A DNA stretch of 64,000 nucleotides from Toxorhynchites rutilus septentrionalis. Lineage: Eukaryota; Arthropoda; Insecta; Diptera; Culicidae. The stretch is taken from positions 261,059,598 to 261,123,597 of the forward strand of contig NC_073746.1 in assembly GCF_029784135.1 (NCBI RefSeq), in the 5' to 3' direction. Below, piece after piece: positions 1 through 11,847 of this stretch. Each line of letters opens with the position of its first letter. Within the stretch, counting starts at the first letter, position 1. The notes beneath the pieces are model-generated. The model was given only the letters and a program-made list of their open reading frames with translations, was not told the DNA's origin and ran no database searches. A program made the translations under genes and the position numbers.

Positions 1-2970
1 AAATTTTTATTAAAAAAATACCAATTTTTTTTTGAAAAAAAATTCGCTTAAAAAAATATTTTAAAAATTAAAATTCATTTTTCTCAAAAACGTATTTTTT
101 TTAAATTCTCAAAAAAATAATATGAATAGCCCGTACAAATTCCAACAAGTCTTCCATACATCGAAAGATGGGCACTTTTACAGGGAAAAAGTTTTTCTAA
201 CACTTTTTCATGTTTTCTTTGAAAAAATTACAACTAAACCTAATTTTATTCAAAGTCAAGATAGCGGTATAGTGTATTGAACAAAGTTTTAGATCTTATT
301 GAAATATAAACTTTCGTCGAAGTCGTCAACTCTTTTATAGTTTCTGGAATATAGGGCATTCTCCAAACAGGAGACTTGAAAAAAATTGTGTTTTACTCGT
401 TACGTTTTTGTGGGTGAATTCTTGCGTTTGACATGTTCTTGACATGTTTCTGAATAGAAAATAAGTTAGCAGAGCATGTAAATCGCGATAATTTATACGT
501 ACAAATGTTACAAATCAAAATTTAATAGTAATTTTTCAAAAAAAAAACATGAAATTTGTATCACACAGAATACGATTCGGTGCAGCCTGCCATTCAGTGG
601 AATTCCAGCTTTAGTCTTAACAAATGCTGTTGACAACTCACTGGCTGTAGCAAGACTAGAATGTGAACCCGAAATTAAGATGAATTTCAGCACGTCCGTT
701 CAGCACGATATCAAATCATTAACTGACATTGTGCTGTAGCAGAGATAGTATTTTTTTATTATAATTGTGCCGCACTGCTTCTTTTGTTGCCCTTTTTGAT
801 CCGCACAGTTTCAGGAGCGCAGGTTGGTCCAATCAGACGGTGGGATTTTGGTTTAGATAATGCTTGACATTTTTCAATTGTACAATACCTTGTTTCAACA
901 AGTATTTTATTGTTATGGATACGTAGGAATACCTGCATGATGCAAACATCTTTGCGATTCATCGAGAAATGACAAAGTTATAAACATTCGAAATTATTCA
1001 TCATTTTCTTTCTTTCTCATATTGAGCGCCGCGTCGGTTTCTGTGCCCTGACACTGAATTTTCCATCTGTTTCGCGCCGGTCTTATCCGACCGACAGTGG
1101 ACTTTTCGTTTGGAGGGTGTCGACACTGGAAATGACAGTAACAAAGCTAGACAATGATTTATAGAAAAGTCCACCGAGTTAACTTGACCGAGGATTAATG
1201 TGTTGAATCAATAAATTGTGGCATGTTCGTTGTGGTATGTTGCACCGTCTTGTTGAAACCACAGTTCCTTCATATTAAGGGAACTCAAACGTGATACCAA
1301 AAGTCACTGAAGCATTCACCATTAACTGTTACGTGCTAGTTCGGGTTTATTTTTGAAGAAACCACCGCACCCAACATTTATTTGTTTTAGAATGCCACTG
1401 TGTTTCGACAATGACACGAGAACTCTATTCACTCCAAAATTGTCTTGTGAATTCACTTCAACACCGACTTTACTTCAACACGATAAACTAAAATTAATTC
1501 ATCGAGAATTATTCTGGGTTGAATCTTGGTTCCGAAAATGACAAGTCCTGATTCCGAGCCAAACTGAGCTTAAATTCAGCCAATTCATTTAACCCGAGGT
1601 ACCTAAGTGTCAGCCTTAATCTACAATGTGATCTGTTGAGATAAAAGATTTCTTGTACCTGGCTTCATTGCAGTTTCCACTTTAAGCCCCTTATAATGAT
1701 TTTATTTTACAAAACAAATCTCTTTTGCCAGTTCAATCACTAGTTTATCTATGCCTGTTTTCGAAAAATCCAAAACAATTATTGTGAATGTAGTCTAATG
1801 TACCCACTATATTCAACACGGTTATCGAAAGTTCTAATGAACAAGTAGAGGCTCCCGTAAGCATGGTGAAAAGGGGGCGATCAGGCCTCTTTTTCTCTCA
1901 TTCTAAAGGTCACAAGTACAATTCTCACTCGCGACATTTTTCCGAAATGGAAGTAAAGTGATGAACCAGCCAGAGTGTTTAAAGTCACTATAATATAGGA
2001 AAAAAAACAAAAAGTCCTGGTGAAACCGAAGAACAGAAATTCAAGGACGAGACAGAATCTTTAAAAAATGATGCAGTGCCGTCGGATCAGTTATATAATA
2101 TATCTTAAGCGAGTTTTTCAACACAAGTTCACGTACAGTGAACGAAATTATTTCACCAGGTCCACGTGTGCGGCGCTAGATTCAAAATAAAAATAAAGCT
2201 GTTATCAGAGCTGCTCTTCTTGAGTTAAACTTCATCATAAAAATGAACTAAAGTTAACAAGTTTCAAGGTCCCGGCCCGGCTTCCGGTACCAAATAAACC
2301 ACCATCGCTCATGTTACAGCACATTGGATGAATGAGTTGTTTTTTTATTTTGACATCCACATGCTGCGATTAATTTCCTACGTTTATCCTTCCCCTGTTC
2401 CACGACGATGCAAAGCTTGACCTTTATCGTGTTCCGGGGTGATGTAAGCGCAAAGTTTTCCCTCGCACAGCTTAACTAGTGCAACAGTAATGTGTTTGCC
2501 AAATGTGCGTATAATTTCACGAAAGTGGAAGTTTCATTTGCACTCAGCGGAGGAGAAAAACAACTTTACGGCTCCTGTATTGGAACCAGCTACGGTCAGA
2601 ATGCGGTGAAATTTATGTATTTTATCTATGCTATCATACTTGTTGTGAACAAAACAACCTTGGGTATTGGCTCTGTTTATATTTTAGAATTTCACAACAA
2701 TCATTGATGATTTGTACGCCAAGCAATAGCCTTTCCCAATACTATTTCAGTCATAATATCAAGGACATTGGAAAATTCTTCAGAGAAATTGTCAGTGTCA
2801 CAGCACTGACATTATAGTATTTTTTGCCTCTGAAAAATAACAAAGATCTCAAAAACGTGGAGGTCGGTTTCCGGACTACTCCATTTTATGCGATCATAAA
2901 TATTTACCTTTGGAATTTTTCGCAATCTAACTGCACATTGAACCCAAGTTATATACAGGTCAAAAATATG
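1..2970. other. AT-rich stretch, no assignable gene
   Basis: The first 500 bases are poly-A/T-rich with no usable reading frame. A more GC-balanced patch near 1020-1140 and a pair of short minus-strand open frames between 508 and 962 are visible, but none shows a recognisable domain or a convincing splice structure. I see nothing I can name here. Confidence 0.5.
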
Positions 2971-2971
2971 T

Positions 2972-2989
2972 TGACGTAGGACTACGTCT
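2972..2989. repeat. Palindromic ACGTAG..CTACGT motif (first of a recurrent set)
   Basis: The core TGACGTAGGACTACGTC is almost perfectly self-complementary. Variants of the same palindrome recur near 7298, 13501, 14357, 15833, 16663, 23221, 36972 and 56692, usually next to repeats that also recur. This suggests it is a conserved part or terminus of a transposable element rather than a host regulatory site. Confidence 0.5.
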
Positions 2990-3650
2990 AACCTTTCCAT
3001 ATACCCCTATATCAATATTTCGGAGTGAATGAGTGTTCAGTTTTTGAACGCTAATACCTCCTCAATTAATGAATGGATTTTGTTTCCAAATACACACATT
3101 GATAGCAAATATCCTCAGCAATTGTTTATATGCTACACATTACGGCTCATATACAGTTTAAATTGATGAAAAATTGGAAGAAAGAATTCCCTATTTTCCC
3201 ATACTTTTTGTCTGCGCTCCCGCAGCAAACAGCTATTCATTACAAGCAACCACGGGTACGGGCGAAACGTATGGACAAGGTGAAGGCGGAGGACTAAAAA
3301 GAGATTATGAATAAATATAGGCGGTCGCTACAACGTTAACTATATGGCTAAATAAAGTGAGCGATGGTGGTGCTTGGCCACATTCTATCATTGGACGCCA
3401 AGCTGGAAAGACGCTATCTTGAGATTGATTTTCAGCATAAGAGATATCACTGCATTTGCCGGGGATGTATGCGGTGCGATACCGCAAGAGTGAGAGGCAG
3501 GAGTTTCAATGGGATGTGGAGCAGGAGAGCCTATCGAAGTGTGTTAAAAGCGGTGGAAGCGTCGCGCCGGGTGAATGAGTGACTAATCGGTTTTATTTAG
3601 CTGTGACATATTTGTATGTTTGAGTGGAACATGTTTATCTATGGCGCTGT
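2990..3650. other. No assignable feature
   Basis: Ordinary AT-rich sequence. Overlapping short open frames on both strands around 3305-3580 look like chance, since neither shows a domain or biased codon use. Confidence 0.4.
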
Positions 3651-3654
3651 ACCA

Positions 3655-3945
3655 CATTAATTGAAATTTTACCCCTTTCCTGTTGACCGATTGATCTGAA
3701 ATTTCTTTATCTCTGCAGTCATTATAAAACTGCGTATTTCATGATCTTGAAAATTTTCTCAAAACCACATCAATGTGGGTATCAAATGAAGGGGATTGAC
3801 CAGGAGAACACAGTTAATTATGAAAAATGCAAATCCAAAATGGTGGACTACATATTTTTTTTCAAAACCCCATCAATATGGGTATCAAAAGAAGGACTTG
3901 ACTAGTAGAACACAGTTATTCATGAGGAATGCAAAGCCTAATTAT
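3655..3945. repeat. Dispersed repeat with internal ~100-bp tandem unit
   Basis: Two imperfect copies of a unit containing CATCAATRTGGGTATCAAA, then a TTGACTAGTAGAACACAG-type segment and GCAAATCCAAAATGG, lie about 100 bp apart. The preceding segment (CTGTTGACCGATTGATCTG...) recurs in the same order at 19320-19790, where at least three tandem units follow. This is a dispersed repeat family with a variable internal minisatellite. Confidence 0.65.
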
Positions 3946-3959
3946 ATCACGATACCAGA

Positions 3960-4890
3960 CGGCAAATACCTATTACGATATGCTTGCCATCAAGTGTGTG
4001 TTCGTTGCCGGCTGAACAATAACCCCTACAACATTTGCACGGCAAATTTTGATTTTTTCGTATTTTAATCTAAACGTTTGAGTGTTTGCTTAGTGCTGAG
4101 ATTTTATTTTAGCCTTTGATTTTTTTCTGTAATTTTGTACATGAAAAATTGGTCATTCTAGGATCTGTGCTCCATGATATTCAAATAATGGACACCCCTT
4201 GGTGTAGTCCTACGTCACTCCAGTTATGTACCCGACATTACCCACTCGTCTTTTTTATCTCTTTTTTGAAGCACTGAAAACATTAAAAAAATACCCTGAA
4301 ACTCTAGAATGATGAAAGCAGCCGAAAGGTCACTTCACAACCAAATTGTTAGTGTTGTAACACCTTTCCTTTGAAATTTGAAGTGAAAATTTGCGTAGGA
4401 GATCCAAGGAGGTCGGTTGCTTAACGATTATTCTAGAACTCAACGATCTTCACGAGTTTCAGACATTGCTGTAATCACGCCTTCATTAAACCTTTTTTTT
4501 TTCACCAGTCGCTCATTAATGAGATTTAGGAATAGATGAAAGTCAAAGGCGAATAAGGGATTATGGATGTACCCACAATTCATATTTGATATTTGCAATT
4601 GATAAAACTGAATGTGATTCCAGATTCATCAATCATTAGTTTGAATTGTAATAAAAAGAATAGAGAGTGAAAACATTGTAACAGGTTATGACTAGTGCAC
4701 AACCGTATTTTCTAGGACTACGGTATTATATTATTCAATCCGCTTGTTTCCCTGCACTGAGTATATAAAAAGACTGAAAATTTAACTTAGTGAAGATCAT
4801 TCATACCCTATCGTAAATACTACCCTCCCGCTAACCGTCTTCGTTGTTTATATTATCGCGGAACCAAAACAATCGTCCAACAGAGCATGC
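3960..4890. other. Unassigned, with a short repeat-like segment at 4780-4880
   Basis: No coding signal. A TAGTCCTACGTCA-type motif lies near 4205. The stretch 4780-4880 (ACTACCCTCCCGCTAACCG..., AACAATCGTC) is similar to sequence near 22130-22220, so this end belongs to the dispersed family that also covers 6100-6310. Confidence 0.4.
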
Positions 4891-4896
4891 ACACTA

Positions 4897-6047
4897 GGGT
4901 GCCAATATATGTATGGGAAAAAATCGACCCTAAAATTTCAAAAAGTTGCCCTATACAAAATGTTGACCACCTCGAAAAAAACACCCTATGCCAAATATCA
5001 GCTCAATCGGACTTAAGGGAGAGCGGCGCAAAGTGGTCAAAGTTTGAGTTTTTTGAAAATCCAGAAATCACCCCCTTGGGTGATGCCAAATGTCCGTAAA
5101 TTTACGGACGTCGAGATCTAGTGTCATCTCGAAAAAAAAAAATTTAAAAATTGACACTCTTTTTTTTCGGAGTACGAGATGAAACATATGGTTTTAAGTG
5201 CCAATAAAAAATAACTATCTCGATTTTTCATTCGGAACTTGTAGCGAAATGTTGATTTTCACGATAATATACCCTATGCAAAATATTAGCTCATTCGAAC
5301 TTCATTAATTAGTGTCACAGACGTTAAAATTTGAGTTTTTTGAAAACCGAAAAATCACCGGAAGTCGGGGTTTTCAAAAAAAAAAATTTTCGATGCCAAA
5401 TGTCTTAAAATTGCATAACATAAAAATCGACTTTTCAGACGGAAAAAAGACCAAGTGCCAGAAAAAAAATATTTTTTTCACAAATTTTATTTTTCGATCT
5501 ACCAATAAATCTCGATGTGTCATGCAATTTTAAAACATTTTTTTCAAAACCCCGATTTTCGGTGATCTTTCGTTTTTGAAAAAAAAACTCAAATTTTCAC
5601 GTCTGTGACACTAATAAATAAAGTTCGAATGAGCTAATATTTTGCAAAGGGTATATAATCGTGCAAATCCCCATTTCACAGCAAATTCCGAATGAAATAT
5701 CGAGATAACTATTTTTATTGGTACCCAAACCATACGTTTCGTGCCGTATTCCGAAAAAAAGTGGCGATTTCGACAAAAAAAATTTTTTTGAGATGACATT
5801 AGATCTCGACGTTTCATGCTATTTTAAGACATTTGGCATCAATATTTTTTTTCCAAAACCAGGATTTCCTTTACTTTCCCCTTGGGTGATTTTTCGATTT
5901 TCCAAAAACTCGAACTTTGACCGCTTTGCACCACTCTCCTTAAGTCCGATTGAGCTAATACTTGGCATAGGGTGTTTTCTCGAGGTGGTGAACATTTTTT
6001 ATGAGGTAACTTTTTGAAATTAGAGATGACCATTTTCATTGGCACCC
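4897..6047. mobile_element. Long palindromic (fold-back) TA-flanked element
   Basis: The left end GGGTGCCAATATATGTATGG and right end ...CATTGGCACCC are inverted and flanked by TA on both sides (4895-4896 and 6048-6049). The inversion continues inward almost to the centre. The CTCAATCGGACTTAAGGGAG block near 5010 is matched inverted near 5935. The CATTCGAACTTCATTAAT block near 5290 is matched near 5620. The TTTTTTTCGGAGTACGAGATG block near 5160 is matched near 5750. No transposase is encoded, so it must be nonautonomous. The superfamily is not certain; a TA duplication fits Tc1/mariner-type mobilisation. Confidence 0.7.
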
Positions 6048-6099
6048 TAATGCATACCTACCAATACACTACGCCTCGATTAGCGTAATATTACTAGCC

Positions 6100-6310
6100 A
6101 CAATTGTGTAGGACCTTAACGTCATGGCGTCAGTTTGATGCAATGATTACAATGCCGGATACATCAGCGGGTGAGTAATTTGTTCGCGTCCACAGGGAAA
6201 CGCAGGCATGTGATGATGCAAAACAAGGCAGAACAAGCGATGTTTGTTGCTTCGAGTATAGCACGAGACTGAAAATTTGTCTCAGCACAGATCCACTATT
6301 GATATCCTAG
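6100..6310 (+). repeat. Dispersed repeat, second copy at ~22465-22640
   Basis: The segment around ACAATTGTGTAG, GGCGTCAGTTTGATGCAATG, CAGCGRGTGAGT and CGCGTCCACAG recurs in the same order and orientation near 22465-22640. Its palindromic neighbour at 4897-6047 appears to have inserted into this same family, because the flanks resemble the continuous sequence near 22130-22480. Confidence 0.55.
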
Positions 6311-7535
6311 CAAATATTCGCTTCGTTGTTTATCTTATCGTCTAAAGGTCGAAAACTGAGTTATGATCATTAAACAATCTAAAGCTCGAATTCGGAATTA
6401 AAATACTGAATCATAATCCTGGATAGAATAAAAAAAATTGAAAGAGGGTTGTGTCGCATTTTTGACTTAGTACTACGAAAGAATTTTTTTGGATCAATTT
6501 GTTTATCTCATCGGGTATTGTTTTAGAATGCATCGATTTTTTTTAAATGATTCATGATTTTCTAGTAGAAAGTTTTAGTGGTTTGTAATGAGCCGTGGCA
6601 TCAGATAAAGATCGTTGAGTCTTGATTAATTCTCTTCCGCACAGGAATAATATGACGAGCACGAGAATAATAAGCAAGCATTATTTTCTTGGTGTTAAAG
6701 CTATACAATTATCGTGGCAGTCTCCTTACAGTTGACATACACACGATCACAAGCAATTATATGTTTGTTCCACCATCATTGCACATTTCTAATAAACAAA
6801 CTTTGGAACCACTTAATGGCAACCATTCCAATCTACATTTGGCAACGCATAAAAACCAACAAGGAGCAAGCCTGTGTAATTGAATTTTCAAATATTCTGC
6901 TTTCACGCTCGGAGCGTTTGAGCAAGTTGCCTTCGTGCGAAGCTTAAATTGCCACATTACCTCTTTAACATTACCACAATGTTCGTTCACATGTTGCAGC
7001 ATTTCAAGCTACCAATTTACGTGCGACTGATTCGCAGTTGCTCCCTATTTATGGTACGGGTAGGTAAGCACACAAACGAGCTAATCAAATGTATGGGAAA
7101 ATAGGAATGTTTCCAATTTTCATCAATTTTAACCATTTACAGGCTAAGTGTATAGCATGTTGAATTATTTTTCAACATTTCCGATTCAATTGGTATGCAA
7201 ATCATCTAAATTCTTTCGCAGAAAAAATACTATTAACGCCAACTTAATTTCATAAGACGTGACCTGTTTTTTTTTGTTTTGGTACCCTTACCGAGAGACG
7301 TAGTTCTACGTCAACAATGCGGTCGAATCTTGGACACAACCTCCTATATTTTTTTTAATCACCTCACTTCATCAGCTCTTAACTATTTTAGTTGTGAATA
7401 TTTTTGTCCGTTCAATTTTTGTTTTATTTTTAAAAGATAAATTACAATGACACAGTGGACAGTAAGAATATTATTTGTTTTGCACACTACGTAGATGCAT
7501 TGAAAATTTACCTCAAAGGCCACCGGAATAGCGTA
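6311..7535. other. Unassigned AT-rich stretch
   Basis: Overlapping small open frames between 6689 and 7002 lie on both strands and show no recognisable domain. A TGCGGTCGAATCTTGGACAC segment near 7318, just after a palindromic ACGTAG motif, also occurs near 15850 and 16682 and is repeat-derived. Confidence 0.4.
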
Positions 7536-7539
7536 CTCC

Positions 7540-7727
7540 CTCCTTGGGTGATTTTTCGATTTTCAAATAACTCAAACTTTGACCGCTTTGTGCCACTCTC
7601 CCTTAAGTCCGATTAAGCTAATATTTGGCATAGGGTGTTTTTTCGAGGTGGTGAACATTTTGTATAGGGTAACTTTTCTAAATTTTAGGGTCGATTTTTT
7701 CCCATACATTCATTGGCACCCTAATGT
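7540..7727. mobile_element. Solitary arm of the palindromic element family
   Basis: This closely matches the right arm of the 4897-6047 element: CCTTGGGTGATTTTTCGATT, GACCGCTTTG, CCCTTAAGTCCGATT, GGCATAGGGTG, GGTGGTGAACATTTT and the terminus CATTGGCACCCTAATG. No left arm is present, so it is a truncated copy or a deletion product. Confidence 0.65.
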
Positions 7728-8937
7728 ACATCTAGACCTTTTCACACTATTTAGAAGTTTATGGAAAACGAAAAAAATGTTAGAGTGCAATCGTATGAAA
7801 CTACCTTGGACATTATGGACATTAGATTTTTTCATTTCGAATCACTATAACTTACGGATTCCATAGATGTTTACATATATTTTATGTTACTTTGAATATA
7901 ACATCTACACCCAAACTAGCCTTGGTAGAAAAGAGATCATTCTTGGCAGAAAATATGCCTTTTATTGTGTTGAAGCCTCAAATGCACAAATAAAAGCACC
8001 TGTTTTTAAGAGTGTTGAAATGTTTTGTCAGCCATTGACAAAAATATGAAAATGTACATTACTTCCAGCTTATACAAAATTGTTTGGCAGCATAACATGT
8101 CTGAGATGTTCTATGAATTTCATGTAATGAACGGTATATGTATTGAATGACGTCCTATCATAATTGAAGCAGTCTGCGTGATGATTCTAAGAAAGAAAAA
8201 TGAATACCACTGCGGCAAGGGTTCAACTAATACCATTCGGCACACAATATGAGTTCTATTCATAGCAAGCTCACCATCAAGTCCAATCAATCTTTTCTAT
8301 TTGCTAGTGATTAGCCAGGCTATCAAATTAGTCAATTTCTAAATCACCAATTTGCACATGTTGCCATCGGTAGTAGCATTCAAACTCCTTTACCCGTTAT
8401 GGATGTTAGTCATCTACTCTGGGTATGCTCCATACATGTCGATACACCAAACGACGACGCTCGACCGAAGGCCGAATCCTAATCCACCCATAATCAGCTT
8501 AGTCCCAGCATGCCAAGCGTCCGATTCAATATTCACCACATTAAGTTTGGCATTATTCCGTTCCCACATCATACAACAACGGTCGTCACCGAGGCTGGGA
8601 GCGAGATGTAATTCGAATATTGAGCTGCCCACACCAAACCGGGCCACTTCCGTCCGGTCAATATTCAGATCACTTTTCACTCGAGCGAGGATTTATAAAT
8701 GCAAATCACACACATTCTCGCTCCGAATCGAGATCCAATTTGCGAGACCAAATCAAATGAGGTGCACTTCCCCGGGCCGGCCGGAGGCACTGTTTGTAGC
8801 GGACAAATCTGTGGGATTGATTGAAATAAAGATTAGAATTTTAATTACGCTTTGCCCCAATCATCGGCTGCCTTCTGATACACAACGGTTGGTGGATTGT
8901 ACCATTTTTGTACTCAAGGCTATGACATCGAACGGTT
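7728..8937. other. Unassigned, higher GC from about 8400
   Basis: From about 8400 to 9200 the base composition is clearly less AT-rich than its surroundings, and open frames exist on both strands, including a 230-codon one at 8352-9044 on +. None has a recognisable domain. The GC shift may reflect host sequence or an old repeat. A TATAAATCC box occurs on the minus strand near 8690. Confidence 0.35.
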
Positions 8938-9157
8938 TCATCCACATGGCCCCCACGCTTGGGGCAGACAATGGAACCACGTATTCTCGCCGGGGATGCG
9001 TTCAATGCCTCGCACAGTTTCCGATGTACCAAACGGATCTTTAACCACACATTGATCCATTCCAGCGTAATCCCGCATCCTTTGTTGCTGACCCAAGGGC
9101 ATCTCAGCATGACCGTTCGGGTCGTATTTGACCCTACAGTGGCAGTCGAAAATTGGT
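8938..9157 (-). CDS. Candidate terminal exon of a small cysteine-containing secreted-type protein (unidentified)
   Basis: On the minus strand a frame of 72 codons ends in TGA at 8938-8940. It begins just after an AG in AATTAATACAG, a plausible though not strong splice acceptor. The peptide contains a CHC motif near its start, then single cysteines in DQCVVKDPFG and WFHCLPQAWGPCG, the last just before the stop. Even cysteine spacing and Trp/Gly content look more protein-like than the other frames here. I do not recognise the family, and no upstream exon or signal peptide was located. A longer open frame overlaps on the same strand in a different phase and cannot be excluded. It is inference from composition and a splice site, not homology. 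Confidence 0.3.
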
Positions 9158-10016
9158 CTGTATTAATGATTGCATACTTTGAGGATGACCGTAACATAGT
9201 GCCACTATACAAAAAAATAAATTTGGTTTTTGTGGCAACTATTGAAAAAGATTTGCTGCTCGGTGAATAATTTACACTATCGGTCGGTAAATTGTTTTAT
9301 CAAACTGCTTTTTGCTCAGATGAATGTTAAAACTGTGGGGTATGCAGATATAGTGATGGTGTTCTGCCTGCGCTCGAAGCAATTAATCCAATTACTCATG
9401 CGGAAAATGCACAGATAAATTTTGAGCCGCTTGAAGAGGACACCACTGACGTATCGGGAAGAGTGATAGACAATGCTGCCATGAGTGCATATATTCAATT
9501 TCAGGATAGATAGTAAAACTGATGTTTTAGAAGCTAGAGTTTGAAACGAAACATCAGAGGTAAACAGTGAATGCTTATATTTTCACTATAGGGTTCTGAT
9601 ACTTCTTTTTTCCAAAGAACCCAACAATTTGAAACAACAAATATTGGCACCGATAAAACAGGAAACCACAAAATTTGGGTCAAGAATCGAATAAAGCAAG
9701 TAAAGGGGGCCAGAAAGGAGGGTGAAAATATGCTGTGAGAAAAGTTTGAATACATTCACATTACTATGTTGGAAATTTGTATACCGTTAAATTAAATATT
9801 GAGTGACCAAAAATAAACGTTTTTTCATCGTTGGATGGCCTCGGCTCAAAATTGAATTAGTGTGAACAAATTTCAAATTGGTTGAATATGGTTGTTTGTG
9901 TATGAAAGCTTTCCTCGTCTTTCATAGTCTCAAATGGTGATATGATCGTCCCAACAGCACCCAGATTTCCACTTTAATTATTAACGAATCTTTTTTTTTT
10001 AATTCTCTTATTGTAG
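9158..10016. other. No assignable gene; possible intron sequence
   Basis: AT-rich sequence with no domain-bearing frame. Its right end (TTTTTTTTAATTCTCTTATTGTAG, 9992-10016) is a good polypyrimidine-tract/acceptor signal and suggests the right part is intronic to the exon that follows. Confidence 0.35.
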
Positions 10017-10109
10017 GCCAACGGTGATGCTTCCCTCGGCAAGTATGGCGGTGGTGTTGTCGGTGCCGCCGGTGCTGGCAGCTTATTTGTCGCTAACCAC
10101 GCTTACTAA
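10017..10109 (+). CDS. Candidate terminal exon, Gly/Ala-rich C-terminus (unidentified)
   Basis: Immediately after a strong acceptor (poly-T tract then TTGTAG), 30 codons run to TAA at 10107-10109. The peptide is rich in Gly, Ala and Val (GKYGGGVVGAAGAGSLFVAN) and ends in His-Ala-Tyr. The codons are GC-rich in an AT-rich surrounding, as expected of an expressed exon. The composition is like the C-termini of small secreted or cuticle-type insect proteins, but I cannot name the family. No first exon was found with confidence, so the gene is partial. It could also be the surviving last exon of a broken gene. Confidence 0.4.
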   Translation, partial: ANGDASLGKYGGGVVGAAGAGSLFVANHAY

Positions 10110-11847
10110 GCAGCTCTCAGTGTATCAGGAACTGTTGCGCGGAACCAGTCTAGGAACGGTAACCTAAATAACCTCAGCAAATACTTGTTAGAACAATGTT
10201 GCATCCGTTCCGTACGAACGAGATGCGCTTTATATAAGTATAACCATACAGAAAGATCATGGAAATCAATGTTAAAGTGGAAAGAAAACATCACCATTTT
10301 AAACAAAGTAGTCAAAAGATTAAAAAACAAATTGCTTCATCCACGTTTGGTAGAATATCGGGAGGATAAAACGTAAATCCTCCATCTCAGGCGACAACAA
10401 CTGTTCAGTTCATGAAATAAGCGTGGGAACTATTATTCGTTTAGGAAATGCATGTCATACAAATTTCACACCATGAATACTACAATCGAGTCAGTCAAAA
10501 AATATTAGGTTTTAATTTTTTATCATTAGTTTTATATATTAAAAACAAAGTTATTACGAGACAAAGAGGCGATAATTTAATGAGGAAATAAAGTTAAAAA
10601 TGCTACAAATAAAAAAAAGATCAGATGATCATCCGAAAACCTTTGCCACAGTTGTGCTTCCACCTAAATTATGACAAATTGATTTGAATCTGATACAAAA
10701 TCTTCAACAATATTCCCACCTAGCGACAACAACCAAGATTCAGTCCAATCCTCGCTTGATAGTAGATTTTGATTCCTTCCTACCCGAATAGGTCTGGCTT
10801 TCCCTGAAAGAGCCTCGAGATTCTCTCAGTATCACTTTTTGATGACATGACATAGTCCAAAACATTGAAGATTCAGCTGTGAAACAACCAGGCGAAAATC
10901 GTACGAGGCATAACCATAAGCGGACTGAGATCATAAAACACTTATCCCATTTGGAGTAAGCTCCGTTGCGAACTAGATTTCGCGGAACAGGTCGGCAACG
11001 TTCGAACCTGGATGGTGAACCATTATATGAATTTAGATCAGCCATACTTAACGTGCGCATTTGGCGCGGTGGGTTCTTTTGGTTGGGCCACCTGGTATTA
11101 CTTTATTTTAAACTGTTTGGTATGCGTAACTATATTTAAAACCTAATAAAATCATTATTTTTTTTGAATACTACGTCTTTCAGTAATGGTGCCAAATCAG
11201 AAAGCTGGACATGTTTTCATAAAATATAAATATCAAAGGAAGCGCTCGTTCTACGGAAAGTGTGAATAGAGAAAACATTAAATTTTAGGCTCCGCCTATT
11301 TTCAATTTATTGATTAAAAACAAACTTTTCGAGATTTCACATCATTCACGACAGCGAGGTTTGGCCTTTCTCGGGACCGAGAGTTCAGTTTAGTTTTCTA
11401 AATTGGCCTTTTTCAAGGCTAGAAGCTATTATACTGAGAAATTTAAAACCCTCATATTTCAAACCATGATTATAATTATTCAAATCACAGTCTCTCTACA
11501 GCAGTTTTTCTCAATGCTGATGTCAGACATCGGAAATCCTCGCTGCCGCTGCCGTCTGGTCACTAGTAGGATGACTGACAAATCGCGAATGACTTATCGG
11601 TTACTTTTTGCGAACGATCAATTGATTTTCGTGAATTCGACGATTGTTTCCAGGTGAAAAATGCCGTCAAAGTATAGCGCATTTCAAGCCGGATGCGAAG
11701 AAGGTATTTTTCAGCTCGGTGAAAAACTAAAGAAGAAATTTCGTTCCGCAGCGATTGCTGTCGATACCGCCACCCCCCACCGAGTGTTTTTCGGAACGTT
11801 ACATTTGTTTCAGTATCACTCTAGGCAGCGAGCAATCAACCGTAGGG
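10110..11847. other. No assignable gene
   Basis: No recognisable product. The minus-strand open frame at 10740-11060 and the plus-strand frames at 11403-11897 have no identifiable domain and show no splice logic. Confidence 0.4.

Noticed and set aside
8414..8680. 88-codon minus-strand frame in the GC-rich patch
   Set aside because: No recognisable motif or splice signals; kept only as part of the unassigned stretch.
8352..9044. 230-codon plus-strand open frame, the longest non-transposon frame
   Set aside because: No domain, biased Arg/Ser/Pro composition, and it overlaps better-looking minus-strand coding. Probably a GC-rich chance frame.
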